64,000 bases of DNA. It comes from Bacteriovoracaceae bacterium. Lineage in GTDB: Bacteria > Bdellovibrionota > Bacteriovoracia > Bacteriovoracales > Bacteriovoracaceae. Numbering within the stretch: the stretch's first letter is position 1; the number at the start of each line of letters is the position of its first letter. Shown here piece after piece: positions 51,450-61,228 of the stretch. Position numbers and translations under genes: made by a program. The notes beneath the pieces are model-generated. The model was given only the letters and a program-made list of their open reading frames with translations, made no database searches and was not told where the DNA came from. The DNA lies in contig JABGXW010000051.1 of NCBI GenBank assembly GCA_018675575.1, positions 1-64,000 of the forward strand. The letters run 5' to 3'.

Positions 51450-51655
51450 TAAATTCGCTTTTTATTTTATGTTAACTAATAGATTAATTTTAATACTATT
51501 CTTATAAACTTCCTAGGAGAACTTGATAGGTGAGCGTTTTGGTGTGGTTTTACCATTTAAGACTTTATGCTGACAAATAGGTTAGAAATAGCTATCTTCC
51601 TCTATTCTAGCTATGACCTAGTAAGTAAAATTTACTGTGCCCTCTGACGGGCCAC

Positions 51656-54301
51656 ATGGGAAAATCAATGAAAACAGACCTGCCAAAAGCAATTAATTTA
51701 AAAGACTATAAAAAACCAGAGTATACGATTTCTACAATTCATCTCACATTTGACTTAGATAGCACTGAAACAAAAGTTACATCAGTAATGAAAATGACTT
51801 GTCACGAGGAGGGTACACCTCTCGTTTTAGATGCACTTCAGTTAAAATTATTATCAGTTAAAGTTGATGGAAATATACTGAATGAAGGCCGCTATCAAGT
51901 AGAAGAAACATCATTAACCATTAATGATTTACCAGAAAAATTCAGTCTTGAAATTGAAAATAAAATCAATCCTCTCGCAAACAAAACTTTGGAAGGTCTC
52001 TATCTTTCATCTGGAATTTATTGTACTCAAAATGAAGCAGAGGGTTTTAGAAGAATTACTTATTATTTAGATCGGCCAGATGTCATGGCAAAGTTTACAA
52101 CAAAGATAATTGCTAAAAAAGAAGAATTTCCTGTGCTTTTATCAAACGGAAATCCAATTGATAGCGGTGATTTAGATAATGGACAACATTTTGTTGAATG
52201 GGAAGATCCATTCAATAAACCGGCTTACCTCTATGCGCTTGTTGCAGGAAATCTAGCTCTTGTGACTGACACATTTAAGACTATGAGTGGAAGAGACATA
52301 GATTTAAGAATTTATTGTGATAAAGGGAATGAATCTAAATGTGACCATGCCATGGATTCTTTAAAAAAATCGATGAAATGGGATGAGGAAACCTATGGCC
52401 TAGAATACGATCTTGATATTTATATGGTGGTTGCTGTTGACTCTTTTAATATGGGCGCTATGGAAAACAAAGGCCTTAATATTTTTAACTCCGCTTATGT
52501 TCTAGCGAATCCTCAAACTGCGACTGATGATGATTTTTTAGGTATAGAAGGGGTTATAGGACATGAATACTTTCATAATTGGACTGGAAATAGAATTACT
52601 TGTCGCGACTGGTTTCAATTAACCTTGAAGGAAGGACTCACCGTTTTTAGAGATCAGGAATTCTCAGGGGATATGAATTCTAAATCTGTTAACCGTGTTG
52701 AAAATGTAAATAGGCTAAGGTCAAGTCAATTCGTCGAAGATATGGGACCTACGGCCCATCCAATCAAACCAGCATCTTATATCGAAATAAACAACTTCTA
52801 TACCGCTACAATTTATGAAAAGGGGGCAGAGGTTATTCGTATGCTTCACTCTTTTTTCGGTCAAGATGGATTTAGAAAAGGAATGGACAAATACTTTGAT
52901 CTATTTGATGGGCAAGCTGTAACAACTGATGACTTCCTTCATGCCATGAGTGTTGCTAACGATAATTATGACCTATCACAATTTAAAAATTGGTATTCAC
53001 AAGCGGGCACACCTATACTGGATATAAGTTGCAATTACGATGAAAAAAAACAGACTGCGATGGTAACTGTTGAACAGTCTTGTCCTTCAACTCCTGGACA
53101 AGATCATAAACTTCCATATCATCTTCCATTAGAAATTGGTTTATTAGGCGATGATGGAAAAGATATCCCTCTCTGTCTTGAAGATGTTTCATCTCAACCA
53201 CAAATATATAAAGGTATTCTTCATGTAAAGAATGCCTCTGAAGTTTTTACTTTCAAAAATATAACTTCTAAACCTACAGCGAGTTATAATAGAGGATTTA
53301 AAGCGCCAGTTAAGACCGTTTCAAAACTTAACGGTAAAGACCTTGCCTTTTTAATGGCCAATGATTCAGACGATTTTAATCGATATGATGCTTGTATGAA
53401 ATCAGGTGAAAGTGTAATTAATAATATCATGAAGGAGCTACAAAATGGAAATACTCCGTCTTTTGATCTTGTCTATAAAGATGCGTACCAAACAATTCTC
53501 ACAGATGGTTCTTTAGATAATGAAATGAAATCTATGATGCTCTCTCTTCCGACTGAAAGCATCATTAAACAGGAACATAATCCTGTAAATCATAAACTAG
53601 TTTTTGATTCCAGAGAGTGGTTAAAGAATAAGTTAGGTAAGGAATTTAAAAATGAGTTCTTATCTCTCTATAATTCTCAGGATGATGGAGAAGAATTCTC
53701 TCTTTCTCCTGATTCTATAGGAAGGAGAGCACTCAAAAACTCAGCTTTAAGTTTTCTGGCATGTTCCTCATCTGATGGTCTTGATTTAGCCTATGCGCAA
53801 TTTAACTCTGCTTCAAACATGACAGATGAAATATCAAGTTTTAATCTTCTTGTTCATTATCCAAATGATCAGAAAGAGGAAGTCATAAAGGCATTTTACG
53901 ATAAGTGGAACCATGAAACATTAGTCATGCAAAAATGGTTGAGTGTTCTAGCATCATCACCAACTGAAGATACTTATGAACGTGTACTTAAACTTGAAAC
54001 TGATTCAATTTATGATTCGACTGTGCCAAATCTATTAAGATCATTAGTTGGAGCTTTTGCTAGGAACGCCATTCACTTTCATCATGACTCAGGTAGAGGA
54101 TACCAATTCTTAAGAGAAAAAATACTTACTATTGATCCTATCAACCCTTCGATGGGATCAAGATTAACTTCTGTGTTTGGAGGCTATAATAAGTTAGAGC
54201 CTATGCTAAAAGAACTCATGAAAACAGAGTTGGAACAAATTAAAAATGCTCCAAGTATTTCTAAGAATACATACGAAATTGTTTCTAAAATCCTAAACTA
54301 G
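51656..54301 (+). CDS. pepN: aminopeptidase N (M1 family)
   Basis: PepN removes N-terminal residues from peptides. The 881-residue protein has the exopeptidase motif GAMENKGLNIFN near residue 264 and the zinc site HEYFHNW with the second Glu in LKEGLTVF about 18 residues on, matching the E. coli enzyme in order and length. A beta-sandwich N-domain, thermolysin-like core and helical C-domain can be followed. The ATG at 51656 is kept; ATG at 51668 is also in frame and has GGGA six bases upstream, so the first four residues are uncertain. No signal peptide, so it is cytoplasmic. It is monocistronic. Confidence 0.95.
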   Translation: MGKSMKTDLPKAINLKDYKKPEYTISTIHLTFDLDSTETKVTSVMKMTCHEEGTPLVLDALQLKLLSVKVDGNILNEGRYQVEETSLTINDLPEKFSLEIENKINPLANKTLEGLYLSSGIYCTQNEAEGFRRITYYLDRPDVMAKFTTKIIAKKEEFPVLLSNGNPIDSGDLDNGQHFVEWEDPFNKPAYLYALVAGNLALVTDTFKTMSGRDIDLRIYCDKGNESKCDHAMDSLKKSMKWDEETYGLEYDLDIYMVVAVDSFNMGAMENKGLNIFNSAYVLANPQTATDDDFLGIEGVIGHEYFHNWTGNRITCRDWFQLTLKEGLTVFRDQEFSGDMNSKSVNRVENVNRLRSSQFVEDMGPTAHPIKPASYIEINNFYTATIYEKGAEVIRMLHSFFGQDGFRKGMDKYFDLFDGQAVTTDDFLHAMSVANDNYDLSQFKNWYSQAGTPILDISCNYDEKKQTAMVTVEQSCPSTPGQDHKLPYHLPLEIGLLGDDGKDIPLCLEDVSSQPQIYKGILHVKNASEVFTFKNITSKPTASYNRGFKAPVKTVSKLNGKDLAFLMANDSDDFNRYDACMKSGESVINNIMKELQNGNTPSFDLVYKDAYQTILTDGSLDNEMKSMMLSLPTESIIKQEHNPVNHKLVFDSREWLKNKLGKEFKNEFLSLYNSQDDGEEFSLSPDSIGRRALKNSALSFLACSSSDGLDLAYAQFNSASNMTDEISSFNLLVHYPNDQKEEVIKAFYDKWNHETLVMQKWLSVLASSPTEDTYERVLKLETDSIYDSTVPNLLRSLVGAFARNAIHFHHDSGRGYQFLREKILTIDPINPSMGSRLTSVFGGYNKLEPMLKELMKTELEQIKNAPSISKNTYEIVSKILN

Positions 54302-54334
54302 TGTCATGCTTTCGGTAATGGCCCAACTACTTAG

Positions 54335-54376
54335 CCTTTTTACCACTTGAGTTTAGCTATAAGCGAGATAAAAAGG
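54335..54376. terminator. weak inverted repeat, possible terminator
   Basis: CCTTTTTA (54335-54342) and TAAAAAGG (54369-54376) pair around a 26-base loop between pepN and the convergent aldolase gene. The long loop and AT-rich stem make this a low-confidence terminator. Confidence 0.3.
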
Positions 54377-54383
54377 GCGTGAA

Positions 54384-55409
54384 CTATTTAAGGATTGTTC
54401 GACCTTCAGCTCGGAGATCTTTCACGGCTTGGCCAATTCTTGCTGTCATACTATTTTCAGCCGCTTTCATCCATGCCCTAGGATCATATTTTTTCTTATT
54501 ACCAACTTCCATTTCGACTTTAAGAACTTGGTCATAATTTTTCATCATATGATCAACCACAGGTCTGGTATAGGCATATTGAGTATCTGTATCGATATTC
54601 ATTTTGATTACGCCGTAATCTAAAGTCTCATGGATATCAGAAAGGTTAGATCCTGATCCTCCGTGGAAAACTAGATCGTGTGAAGCTTCTACTCCTAACG
54701 CTTCAGTTGTCGCATGCTGACCATCTTTTAAAATTTCAGGTCGTAGTTTTACGTTGCCAGGTTTGTAGACTCCATGAACATTACCAAAAGTTGCTGCATA
54801 CATATAACGACCTATGGGCCGTAACTCCTTCGCGATCTGAACCATTTCTTCTTTTGACGTATAGAGTTTGTCGGATGGAACATCCTCATTACAAACACCA
54901 TCTTCTTCACCACCAACAACTCCGGTTTCAATTTCTAGTATGATTTCTAATTCCGCACATTCTTTCAATAACTCTTTTGATACTTTAATATTTTCTTCTA
55001 GTGGAAGTTCTGATCCATCGTACATATGGGAATTAAATAATGTTTTTTCTCCCTTAGCTTTTCTCTTTCTTGATTCTTCTATTAAAGGCCTAAGGAAAGA
55101 ATCAACATATTGTGGGTGACAATGATCTGTGTGAAGTGCGATACAAATATCGTAATGCTCGGCCACTAGATGAACATGCTGGGCCAATGAAATAGCTCCA
55201 ACTACCATGTCGTTCACGCCTTGTCCTGAAGCAAATTTACCACCGCCTGTTGAGACTTGAATAATACCGTCTGACTTCATGTCGGCAAAGGCCTTGATTG
55301 CTGCATTTGCAGTACTCGTTGAAGTGATATTAATGGCAGGAAAGGCAAAATGTTCATTCTTGGCCCTATTTAACATTTGGCAATATTGTTCATACGTTGC
55401 AACTGGCAT
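54384..55409 (-). CDS. fbaA: class II fructose-bisphosphate aldolase
   Basis: The enzyme splits or forms fructose-1,6-bisphosphate in glycolysis and gluconeogenesis using zinc. The metal and catalytic region is ALHTDHCHPQYVDSFL near residue 107 (Asp and His), followed by the cluster EIETGVVGGEEDGV near 180 (acidic metal ligands), then YAATFGNVHGVY and VFHGGSGSN for phosphate binding. The total of 341 residues fits the yeast/E. coli FbaA-like group. AAGGAGCACCC precedes the ATG. It stands alone between pepN and umuC. Confidence 0.95.
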   Translation of the reverse strand: MPVATYEQYCQMLNRAKNEHFAFPAINITSTSTANAAIKAFADMKSDGIIQVSTGGGKFASGQGVNDMVVGAISLAQHVHLVAEHYDICIALHTDHCHPQYVDSFLRPLIEESRKRKAKGEKTLFNSHMYDGSELPLEENIKVSKELLKECAELEIILEIETGVVGGEEDGVCNEDVPSDKLYTSKEEMVQIAKELRPIGRYMYAATFGNVHGVYKPGNVKLRPEILKDGQHATTEALGVEASHDLVFHGGSGSNLSDIHETLDYGVIKMNIDTDTQYAYTRPVVDHMMKNYDQVLKVEMEVGNKKKYDPRAWMKAAENSMTARIGQAVKDLRAEGRTILK

Positions 55410-55483
55410 GGGTGCTCCTTAAATAGTTTTATTTTCTAAGAAGGAATTAAACAACATTTGAGCTTATATATCATCAATTAAAT

Positions 55484-56773
55484 TTATTTCAATGCGACAT
55501 AATCACAAGATATTTCGCGTAATTCATGCCACCTTGTGGTAAATCTTTTAGATTTAAGTCTTTGATTCATCTTCCAGGTAATATTATTCAAACCACAAGC
55601 TAACGACTTCAATGACTCCTTGCCTTCACGCAAGTTAACTTTGTCCATAACTAGCATAAGATCCTCTTCTTTTACCGTATCTGCGGGTTCAAATAGACTG
55701 AGAGTTGCTTCTGCTGAATCTTGAAAATGAGAAATACGAACACCTGATTTTTTATACTCAATTCCAGGTTTAAAAATCCTATCTAGACATTGAAGGGCAG
55801 TATTAATAATTTTAAAGGTATTAGAGGTGGGAGAAAGGAAGCAATGCTTAGTAGAGCGATGGTATTGAGAGGAATTCTCTTTAAAAGGATTAGAACGAAT
55901 AAACACAGTAACTTCCATACAAACAGATCTTTGGCTACGTAATTCCTTGGCGACTTCGGAGGCATGAGTGGCGATTGATTCTTTCAATATTTCTTTAGTA
56001 AATACAGAAGATCCAAAAGTTCTTGAACTCATAATTTCTTTTTTCTTTTCTATTTCAATTGAGAGTGGAAAGCAGATGTGACCACGGAGCTCATCTTGAA
56101 TTTGTCTTCCCACCTTGGTGAGTGTTTGCTGTATGCGAACTATATCTTTATAATCTCTAAAATCCTTGGCCGTTTTAATTCCCATCAACCGCAGTTTAAT
56201 GGCCCGTTGTTTGCCGATTCCCCAGAGCTTTTGGACAGACATGTTTTTTAAATAATGATCTTGCTTTTCTTGGTCGAGAAGAATACTTACTCCGGCTAGC
56301 TCAGGTCTTTGTTTTGCAAAATGACACGCCACCTTGCAAAGTACTTTAGTATGGGCCACTCCTACAGATACGGGCATACCTATTTTTTTGGCAATTGTTT
56401 GTCGTATCCTTTTAGCATATTCATAAGGCTCAGCAATACCTGTTAAATCAAGAAAAGCTTCATCTACAGAATAGTATTCTATTATAGGGCTCAAAGTACT
56501 TAAGGTTTTCATTATTCGAGAAGAAATATTTGTATAGAGAGAGAAATTCGAAGAAAAAGCGTAGACCCCATTTTCTTCACAAAATTTTTGGATTTTAAAA
56601 TAGGGTGCCGCCATTTCAATACCTAATGCTTTTGCCTCAATTGTTCGTGAAACTGTACAACCATCATTATTGGAGAGTACTATAACTGGTTTGCCGCGGA
56701 GATCAGGCCTAAATAGCCTTTCACAATTGCAGAAGAAGGCATCACAGTCGACAAGGGCGTATATTTTTTTCAT
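55484..56773 (-). CDS. umuC: DNA polymerase V catalytic subunit UmuC
   Basis: The 429-residue Y-family polymerase copies damaged DNA as part of Pol V. The palm begins ALVDCDAFFCNCERLFRPDL, with NNDGCTVSRT next, and the second catalytic site is YYSVDEAFLDLTG near residue 100. A helix-hairpin-helix region (QKLWGIGKQRAIKL) and a little-finger domain follow, and the length is normal. It overlaps umuD by four bases, as usual. Expression should be under SOS control through the umuD promoter. Confidence 0.95.
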   Translation of the reverse strand: MKKIYALVDCDAFFCNCERLFRPDLRGKPVIVLSNNDGCTVSRTIEAKALGIEMAAPYFKIQKFCEENGVYAFSSNFSLYTNISSRIMKTLSTLSPIIEYYSVDEAFLDLTGIAEPYEYAKRIRQTIAKKIGMPVSVGVAHTKVLCKVACHFAKQRPELAGVSILLDQEKQDHYLKNMSVQKLWGIGKQRAIKLRLMGIKTAKDFRDYKDIVRIQQTLTKVGRQIQDELRGHICFPLSIEIEKKKEIMSSRTFGSSVFTKEILKESIATHASEVAKELRSQRSVCMEVTVFIRSNPFKENSSQYHRSTKHCFLSPTSNTFKIINTALQCLDRIFKPGIEYKKSGVRISHFQDSAEATLSLFEPADTVKEEDLMLVMDKVNLREGKESLKSLACGLNNITWKMNQRLKSKRFTTRWHELREISCDYVALK

Positions 56774-57198
56774 GGCATGATTCTTAAGATAGCTGAGACT
56801 TTTCCGAAAACGATCATTTCCATTTCTTCAGTGACGAGAATAGGCTTTTGTTTGCCTTCAGAATAGAGGAAAATATGCGGAGCTCTTTTAACCAATCGTT
56901 TGCAAATCATCTCGCCATGTATACAAAGGATGACGACCTGATTGGATTTTATCGTTTCTGATCTATCAACAACCAAGACATCATTTTCTTGAATAAGAGG
57001 TGCCATAGAGTCTCCCTTGGCCTTTAAAAAGAATGTTGCCTCAGGATCCTTAATTACTAATTCGTCGAGTGAAAGATAGTCCTCTGAATAATCTTCAGTA
57101 ATACCAAAAAGTCCGCATTGGGCATCTCCGCCAAAGAAAATCTGTGTTGTTTGAGCTTTCTCTTGTGTAATATTTTTTTTCGATCCATTACTTTCCAT
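56770..57198 (-). CDS. umuD: UmuD self-cleaving subunit
   Basis: UmuD is a LexA-like (S24) protein that cleaves itself with help from RecA filaments to give UmuD', a Pol V subunit. The cleavage site is Cys-Gly in DAQCGLFG near residue 32, as in E. coli UmuD. The Ser nucleophile is in KGDSMAPLI near residue 67 and the Lys in EMICKRLVK near residue 108. Of 142 residues, the first 25 are a flexible arm. The ATG has no ribosome site and lies seven bases after a -10 box, so a leaderless mRNA is predicted. It overlaps umuC by four bases. Confidence 0.95.
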   Translation of the reverse strand: MESNGSKKNITQEKAQTTQIFFGGDAQCGLFGITEDYSEDYLSLDELVIKDPEATFFLKAKGDSMAPLIQENDVLVVDRSETIKSNQVVILCIHGEMICKRLVKRAPHIFLYSEGKQKPILVTEEMEMIVFGKVSAILRIMP

Positions 57199-57205
57199 GG
57201 AACAT

Positions 57206-57234
57206 AGAATAACTTACGCACAACTTACGCACAA
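57206..57234 (-). promoter_or_regulatory. umuDC promoter with embedded tandem repeat operator
   Basis: On the minus strand TTGTGC (57234-57229), a 17-base spacer and TATTCT (57211-57206) form the promoter. A perfect tandem 11-bp repeat, ACTTACGCACA twice on the plus strand (57212-57233), fills the spacer and the -35 box. It gives GTAA-N7-GTAA on the coding strand. This location and form suggest a LexA-type operator, using the GTAA half-site of the published Bdellovibrio LexA motif TTAC-N3-GTAA but as a direct repeat. Binding is inferred. Confidence 0.6.
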
Positions 57235-57287
57235 GGAGGTGTGCATAATTGCCTGTGGCATCACTAAGTGGCTGAATATAAGTAGTA

Positions 57288-59507
57288 TTAGCCTTTGGTG
57301 GTATGGGTATAAACACCATCCCAATCATCTCCAGGATGATTTTTTAAAAAGTTTTGACAGGTTTCCAAGACTCGTTTGCAAGATTTATCATTCGGGTACT
57401 TTTCAACAAGGGGAATTACTAAGTCTATTGCCCGTTGAAACTCCATCTTTTGATAAGCAAAGAAGGCCTCCATATAAGTTTCTAAAGCTTCTGGATCTTT
57501 TTTAAAGTCATGGGCATCATGTAAAACTTCCCAAAGAATAACAGGAAGCTCTTTACCTTTCACTCTCACCTTATCTAATAATCTAAATGTAAATTCTTTT
57601 ACAAGGTCTTTAGGGATTGCATCCTTTGTGTATTCTGTAATATTTAATTGTACGCCGTAGAATTTGCAAAGTGCTTCTGCTCGTGCACCAAGGTTCATAT
57701 TATCTCCAAGTGCTGTATAGGAGAAAATTTTATCGGAACCCATATTACCCACAGAGCAGTCACCTGTGTTCAATCCAATACCATGTTGAAACTCAGGAAA
57801 GCCTTGTTCTTTAAACCTTTCATTAATTTCAGGAATTGCATCAATCATAAGAAGAGAAGCTTTTACTGCATGGTAAGCATGATTTTTAACATCAAGAGGA
57901 GCTCCCCAATAAGCAACAATCGCATCTCCAATATATTTATCGAGCGTTCCATAATGATCAAATAAGATATCAGTCATAATCCCCATGTACTGATTGAGAC
58001 AAATGGAAAGTTCTTCAGGGCTCAGCTTTTCTGAAATACTTGTGAAGTCTCGAACATCTGAAAAGAAAACTGTAATATGTTTCTTCTCTCCACCAACCTT
58101 AACCTTGTCTGGGTTACTTAACATCTGATCTACAATGGCAGGGGCTACGAATCGAGAAAAGGTTCCCTTAATATATTTTTTTTCGTTCTGTGCTAAATAA
58201 AAATGTAAAAAGGTTGTCCAAGAATAACAGGCGAGAGGGGATAGTAGACAAAAGAATAATTTAATTTCGTATCCTCGAGGTAAAAGGTAGTATGTATCGA
58301 AAAGAAAAAAAGAAATAACAATCAGGTTAATTGTGAACAAATCAACAATTGCGTTACCAAAAAGCATGACGATGATGATGATAAAGGTTCCTGAAAGCAA
58401 GATAATCCAAGAGTAAACAGTAGAGTATTTATCAGGAGCAAAGAATTTTCCTTCTAATAACATATGAGTCATATTCATATGAAAAAAAACTCCAGGCAAC
58501 TTAGCGTCAACTGGGGTATGTCTAAGATCATGTGCTGCAAAGGCAGTTGATCCGATAAAAACTATTTTATCCTTTAAAAGGCCTGTCATTTCTGGATCAT
58601 CAGCTTTTGCTTTCAGAAGTTTGTAGATAGTTGTTTCAGGAAAATGACCGCGACCACCTAGCCAGCGCACTTTTGCCTCACCTTTAAAATTCAAATTTAA
58701 CCTTCCTTTATTAACCAGAAGAGATTGCTCTTCGTTAATATCAGGCTGATTGGGATTTACTTCAATTTTAACAATGGGCTTGTCTTCAGTATAAAGCTGA
58801 TAGGCAATTAAAGAGAAAGATGGGAAATAGAAATCAGAAATATTGGCAACAACAGGATAATGCCTGAAAATACCGTCGCCATCCTCTTCAACTCCAATAT
58901 GTCCAAGAGATATATCTGCATCTGTAATCTTTCCAATGGGAAAAACGTTCCGGCCAATAAATTTTTTCTTAAGCTGACCGCCACCAGGTTGCTTGGTACT
59001 CATCATAAAATTAATCATGATATCAGGAAATTCCTGAAAACCATCTTGAATATAATCTGTTAAAGAATATGGGATGATGACTGATTTTCCAGGTACTGAT
59101 TGGAAACGTTTAATGGCATCTGACATAATGATATCTGGAGATTTTGCATTACATACTTTTTCAGGTTCAGAAAAGAAAACATCAAATGCAATAACTTTTG
59201 CACCATAACCTCTAAGCTTATCAATTACTTCCTGCCATACTCCTCTTGACCAAGGAAACCTTCCAATTTTAGTAATGGAATCATCATCAATAGCTGCAAG
59301 AACTATTCTATTATCAATTATTGTATTATCTTGACCTAATTTCATTCTTAAATCGTAAAAACGATCTTCAAAGAAAGAGGTATAGGACATAATCTCAGCA
59401 GTTTCAGCTTTTTCCAGATCATTTTGGAATAATGAAAAGAAAATTGAGATTGCACAGAAAAAAATAATGAAGCTGACGCCTGTGTACTGAATAATTTTTG
59501 AAATCAT
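57288..59507 (-). CDS. CHASE2-sensor class III adenylate cyclase
   Basis: The 739-residue membrane protein has a TM segment at 12-30, an extracytoplasmic CHASE2 domain at about 60-400 (VLAAIDDDSITKIGRFPWSR, VFIGSTAFAAHDLRHTPVD), a cluster of further TM helices at 405-485 and a class III cyclase domain at about 510-690. Metal Asp residues are in FFSDVRDFTS, the Lys-Asp in LDKYIGDAIVAYWG and the transition-state Asn/Arg in NLGARAE, so catalysis is expected. Lys and Thr/Asp positions favour ATP as substrate. The C-terminus has a TPR-like tail. It follows a TPR-barrel gene by 11 bases and lies in a FecR-barrel-CHASE2 cluster, a known neighbour pattern. Confidence 0.92.
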   Translation of the reverse strand: MISKIIQYTGVSFIIFFCAISIFFSLFQNDLEKAETAEIMSYTSFFEDRFYDLRMKLGQDNTIIDNRIVLAAIDDDSITKIGRFPWSRGVWQEVIDKLRGYGAKVIAFDVFFSEPEKVCNAKSPDIIMSDAIKRFQSVPGKSVIIPYSLTDYIQDGFQEFPDIMINFMMSTKQPGGGQLKKKFIGRNVFPIGKITDADISLGHIGVEEDGDGIFRHYPVVANISDFYFPSFSLIAYQLYTEDKPIVKIEVNPNQPDINEEQSLLVNKGRLNLNFKGEAKVRWLGGRGHFPETTIYKLLKAKADDPEMTGLLKDKIVFIGSTAFAAHDLRHTPVDAKLPGVFFHMNMTHMLLEGKFFAPDKYSTVYSWIILLSGTFIIIIVMLFGNAIVDLFTINLIVISFFLFDTYYLLPRGYEIKLFFCLLSPLACYSWTTFLHFYLAQNEKKYIKGTFSRFVAPAIVDQMLSNPDKVKVGGEKKHITVFFSDVRDFTSISEKLSPEELSICLNQYMGIMTDILFDHYGTLDKYIGDAIVAYWGAPLDVKNHAYHAVKASLLMIDAIPEINERFKEQGFPEFQHGIGLNTGDCSVGNMGSDKIFSYTALGDNMNLGARAEALCKFYGVQLNITEYTKDAIPKDLVKEFTFRLLDKVRVKGKELPVILWEVLHDAHDFKKDPEALETYMEAFFAYQKMEFQRAIDLVIPLVEKYPNDKSCKRVLETCQNFLKNHPGDDWDGVYTHTTKG

Positions 59508-59518
59508 AATATCTCTTA

Positions 59519-61072
59519 TTAAAAATTAAATTTATAATCAATTGCTGTAACATGTTTGGTATATTTATCGCTCGTAACATCAGAGAGATTATTTGTATAA
59601 GTGTAACCGAGTTGGAGAGATGACTTTTGTGTAATCATTTTTGTTAACATGACAGAAGGACTTATGAGAATAGAACTTGTTTGCGCAACCTCTTTGTTTC
59701 CTATTGTTATAGATAGGGCAATATCCAAGAGGTATTGATCAGCAATACTTGGAATAATATAATCAATTCGACTTAAGAAGGTTGTTTGATCTAATGAGTC
59801 AGTTTTTGAGTCATAAATGTCATAACTAAATAATAGAAAAAACATACTGTATGACGGCATAAGGATTAAATGGTCAAGGGCAAATGTCTTAGTGCTACTA
59901 TTTAAAGAATCTGAATAAGATGCAAGGTCTTTGTATTTTATTTTAAATGTCGAATCTTCCTTAGAAAATAGTTTTAATTTTTCACCAAGTGTTAGAGTGT
60001 ATGACCTTGAATAAAAATCTAATACCTTTATTGCATCCCTATCTTGATTGATATAACTGTAATCCCAACTGAGAATCAGGGAAGCAGGTTTTCCAAACAT
60101 TTTATGCTTAATCTTTGATCTGATAGCAGGAGCATAAGAAAGTTGGTCATTTTGAAAAACTTCACTTGCATCTCTGTCCTGATGATATAAATAGGTTAAT
60201 CCAAAAGCTGGGGTAAATGTCCATCTTCGTCCTAGCGTAAAAGTGTAAGAACTTGATACGTTAGAAGAGAAAATATTTGAATCTTTCTGAGTTGCAGTAG
60301 AAGTAGGAGCATCTGTAGAGTAGGTTATATTATTGTCGTAGCTAAATCCCTGAGTATAACCAAAAACAAAATTCTTAGGCGGAATTCTCTCACCATTTTT
60401 ATATAGATTCGGATCAAGATCATATCGTTTTTGTACTTCTAATTTTCTCTGGAGGATTTCTTTAGATAACAAAGAGAACTTGTCTGTTTCAGCGGCCTTC
60501 TCAAATTGAGGGAGTACATATTTATTGACAAGGTCCCTAGAGGACGTCTTATTTAACTCTGCTATTGAAAGTAAAACTTCTCCAAGCTGGAAATGAGCTA
60601 CTTGCATAATACTTACTTCTACTTTTTTAGAATTTACAATTTTTAAATAATAAGATTTGGCCAACTTCCAATCCTCTAAAATCTGGGAAATGTGAGCAAT
60701 ATAGTAGTAAGATGTTGAGCGTTTATAATTATTTTTTGCAGATCGACTAAAAACTTTTCTAGCCTTTTGTAAATCATTTTTGGCATATAAAGCTTGTCCA
60801 TATTCATAGAAAATATCCTTTGAAGTATAACCAATAGATAAAGATGATTGAAAGCTTTGTATCGCCTCGTCATAACGTTGTAATTTATTTAAGGTAACTG
60901 CTTTAAGGTAAAACTTTGCTCCTAATAATTTATTATTACCTTTTACTTTTGAGAGTACAGAAAGAGTCTCAACATAATTACCTACTTTGAACAGAGAAAA
61001 GGCTTTTGACATTGATGAAGCAAATGACTGTGATGATATTAAAAGTGCGAAAATGAAAATTTTAGAGTTCAT
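59519..61072 (-). CDS. TPR outer-membrane barrel protein
   Basis: The 517-residue exported protein has a signal peptide (NSKIFIFALLISSQSFAS). Residues 20-190 are TPR-like helices (AKFYLKAVTLNKLQRYDEAI, YEYGQALYAKNDLQKARKVF), and from about 235 on it becomes aromatic beta-strands (RWTFTPAFGLTYLYHQDRD, PASLILSWDYSYINQD) ending TAIDYKFNF, a terminal Phe barrel signal. The ATG at 61072 is chosen for the signal peptide; 61111 would add 13 residues. AGG lies ten bases upstream. It is between FecR and CHASE2 cyclase genes. It may pass signals or export material across the outer membrane. Confidence 0.75.
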   Translation of the reverse strand: MNSKIFIFALLISSQSFASSMSKAFSLFKVGNYVETLSVLSKVKGNNKLLGAKFYLKAVTLNKLQRYDEAIQSFQSSLSIGYTSKDIFYEYGQALYAKNDLQKARKVFSRSAKNNYKRSTSYYYIAHISQILEDWKLAKSYYLKIVNSKKVEVSIMQVAHFQLGEVLLSIAELNKTSSRDLVNKYVLPQFEKAAETDKFSLLSKEILQRKLEVQKRYDLDPNLYKNGERIPPKNFVFGYTQGFSYDNNITYSTDAPTSTATQKDSNIFSSNVSSSYTFTLGRRWTFTPAFGLTYLYHQDRDASEVFQNDQLSYAPAIRSKIKHKMFGKPASLILSWDYSYINQDRDAIKVLDFYSRSYTLTLGEKLKLFSKEDSTFKIKYKDLASYSDSLNSSTKTFALDHLILMPSYSMFFLLFSYDIYDSKTDSLDQTTFLSRIDYIIPSIADQYLLDIALSITIGNKEVAQTSSILISPSVMLTKMITQKSSLQLGYTYTNNLSDVTSDKYTKHVTAIDYKFNF

Positions 61073-61228
61073 AAATGATAAGCCTAAAGGGTAGGAAACG
61101 AACAATTTCATCTAATTATGAATCATTTTAGGATGAAAGTCATGGTAGGAAACAAATTAATGTATTTTTAAATAATAGGAACTAATAAATGGTCACAATA
61201 TGCCGGACATTAAACATCCAGTAATTTG

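Noticed and set aside
57212-57233. Canonical E. coli LexA box CTGT-N8-ACAG or Gram-positive GAAC-type box upstream of umuD
   Set aside because: Neither consensus is present; only the tandem ACTTACGCACA repeat with GTAA half-sites is seen.
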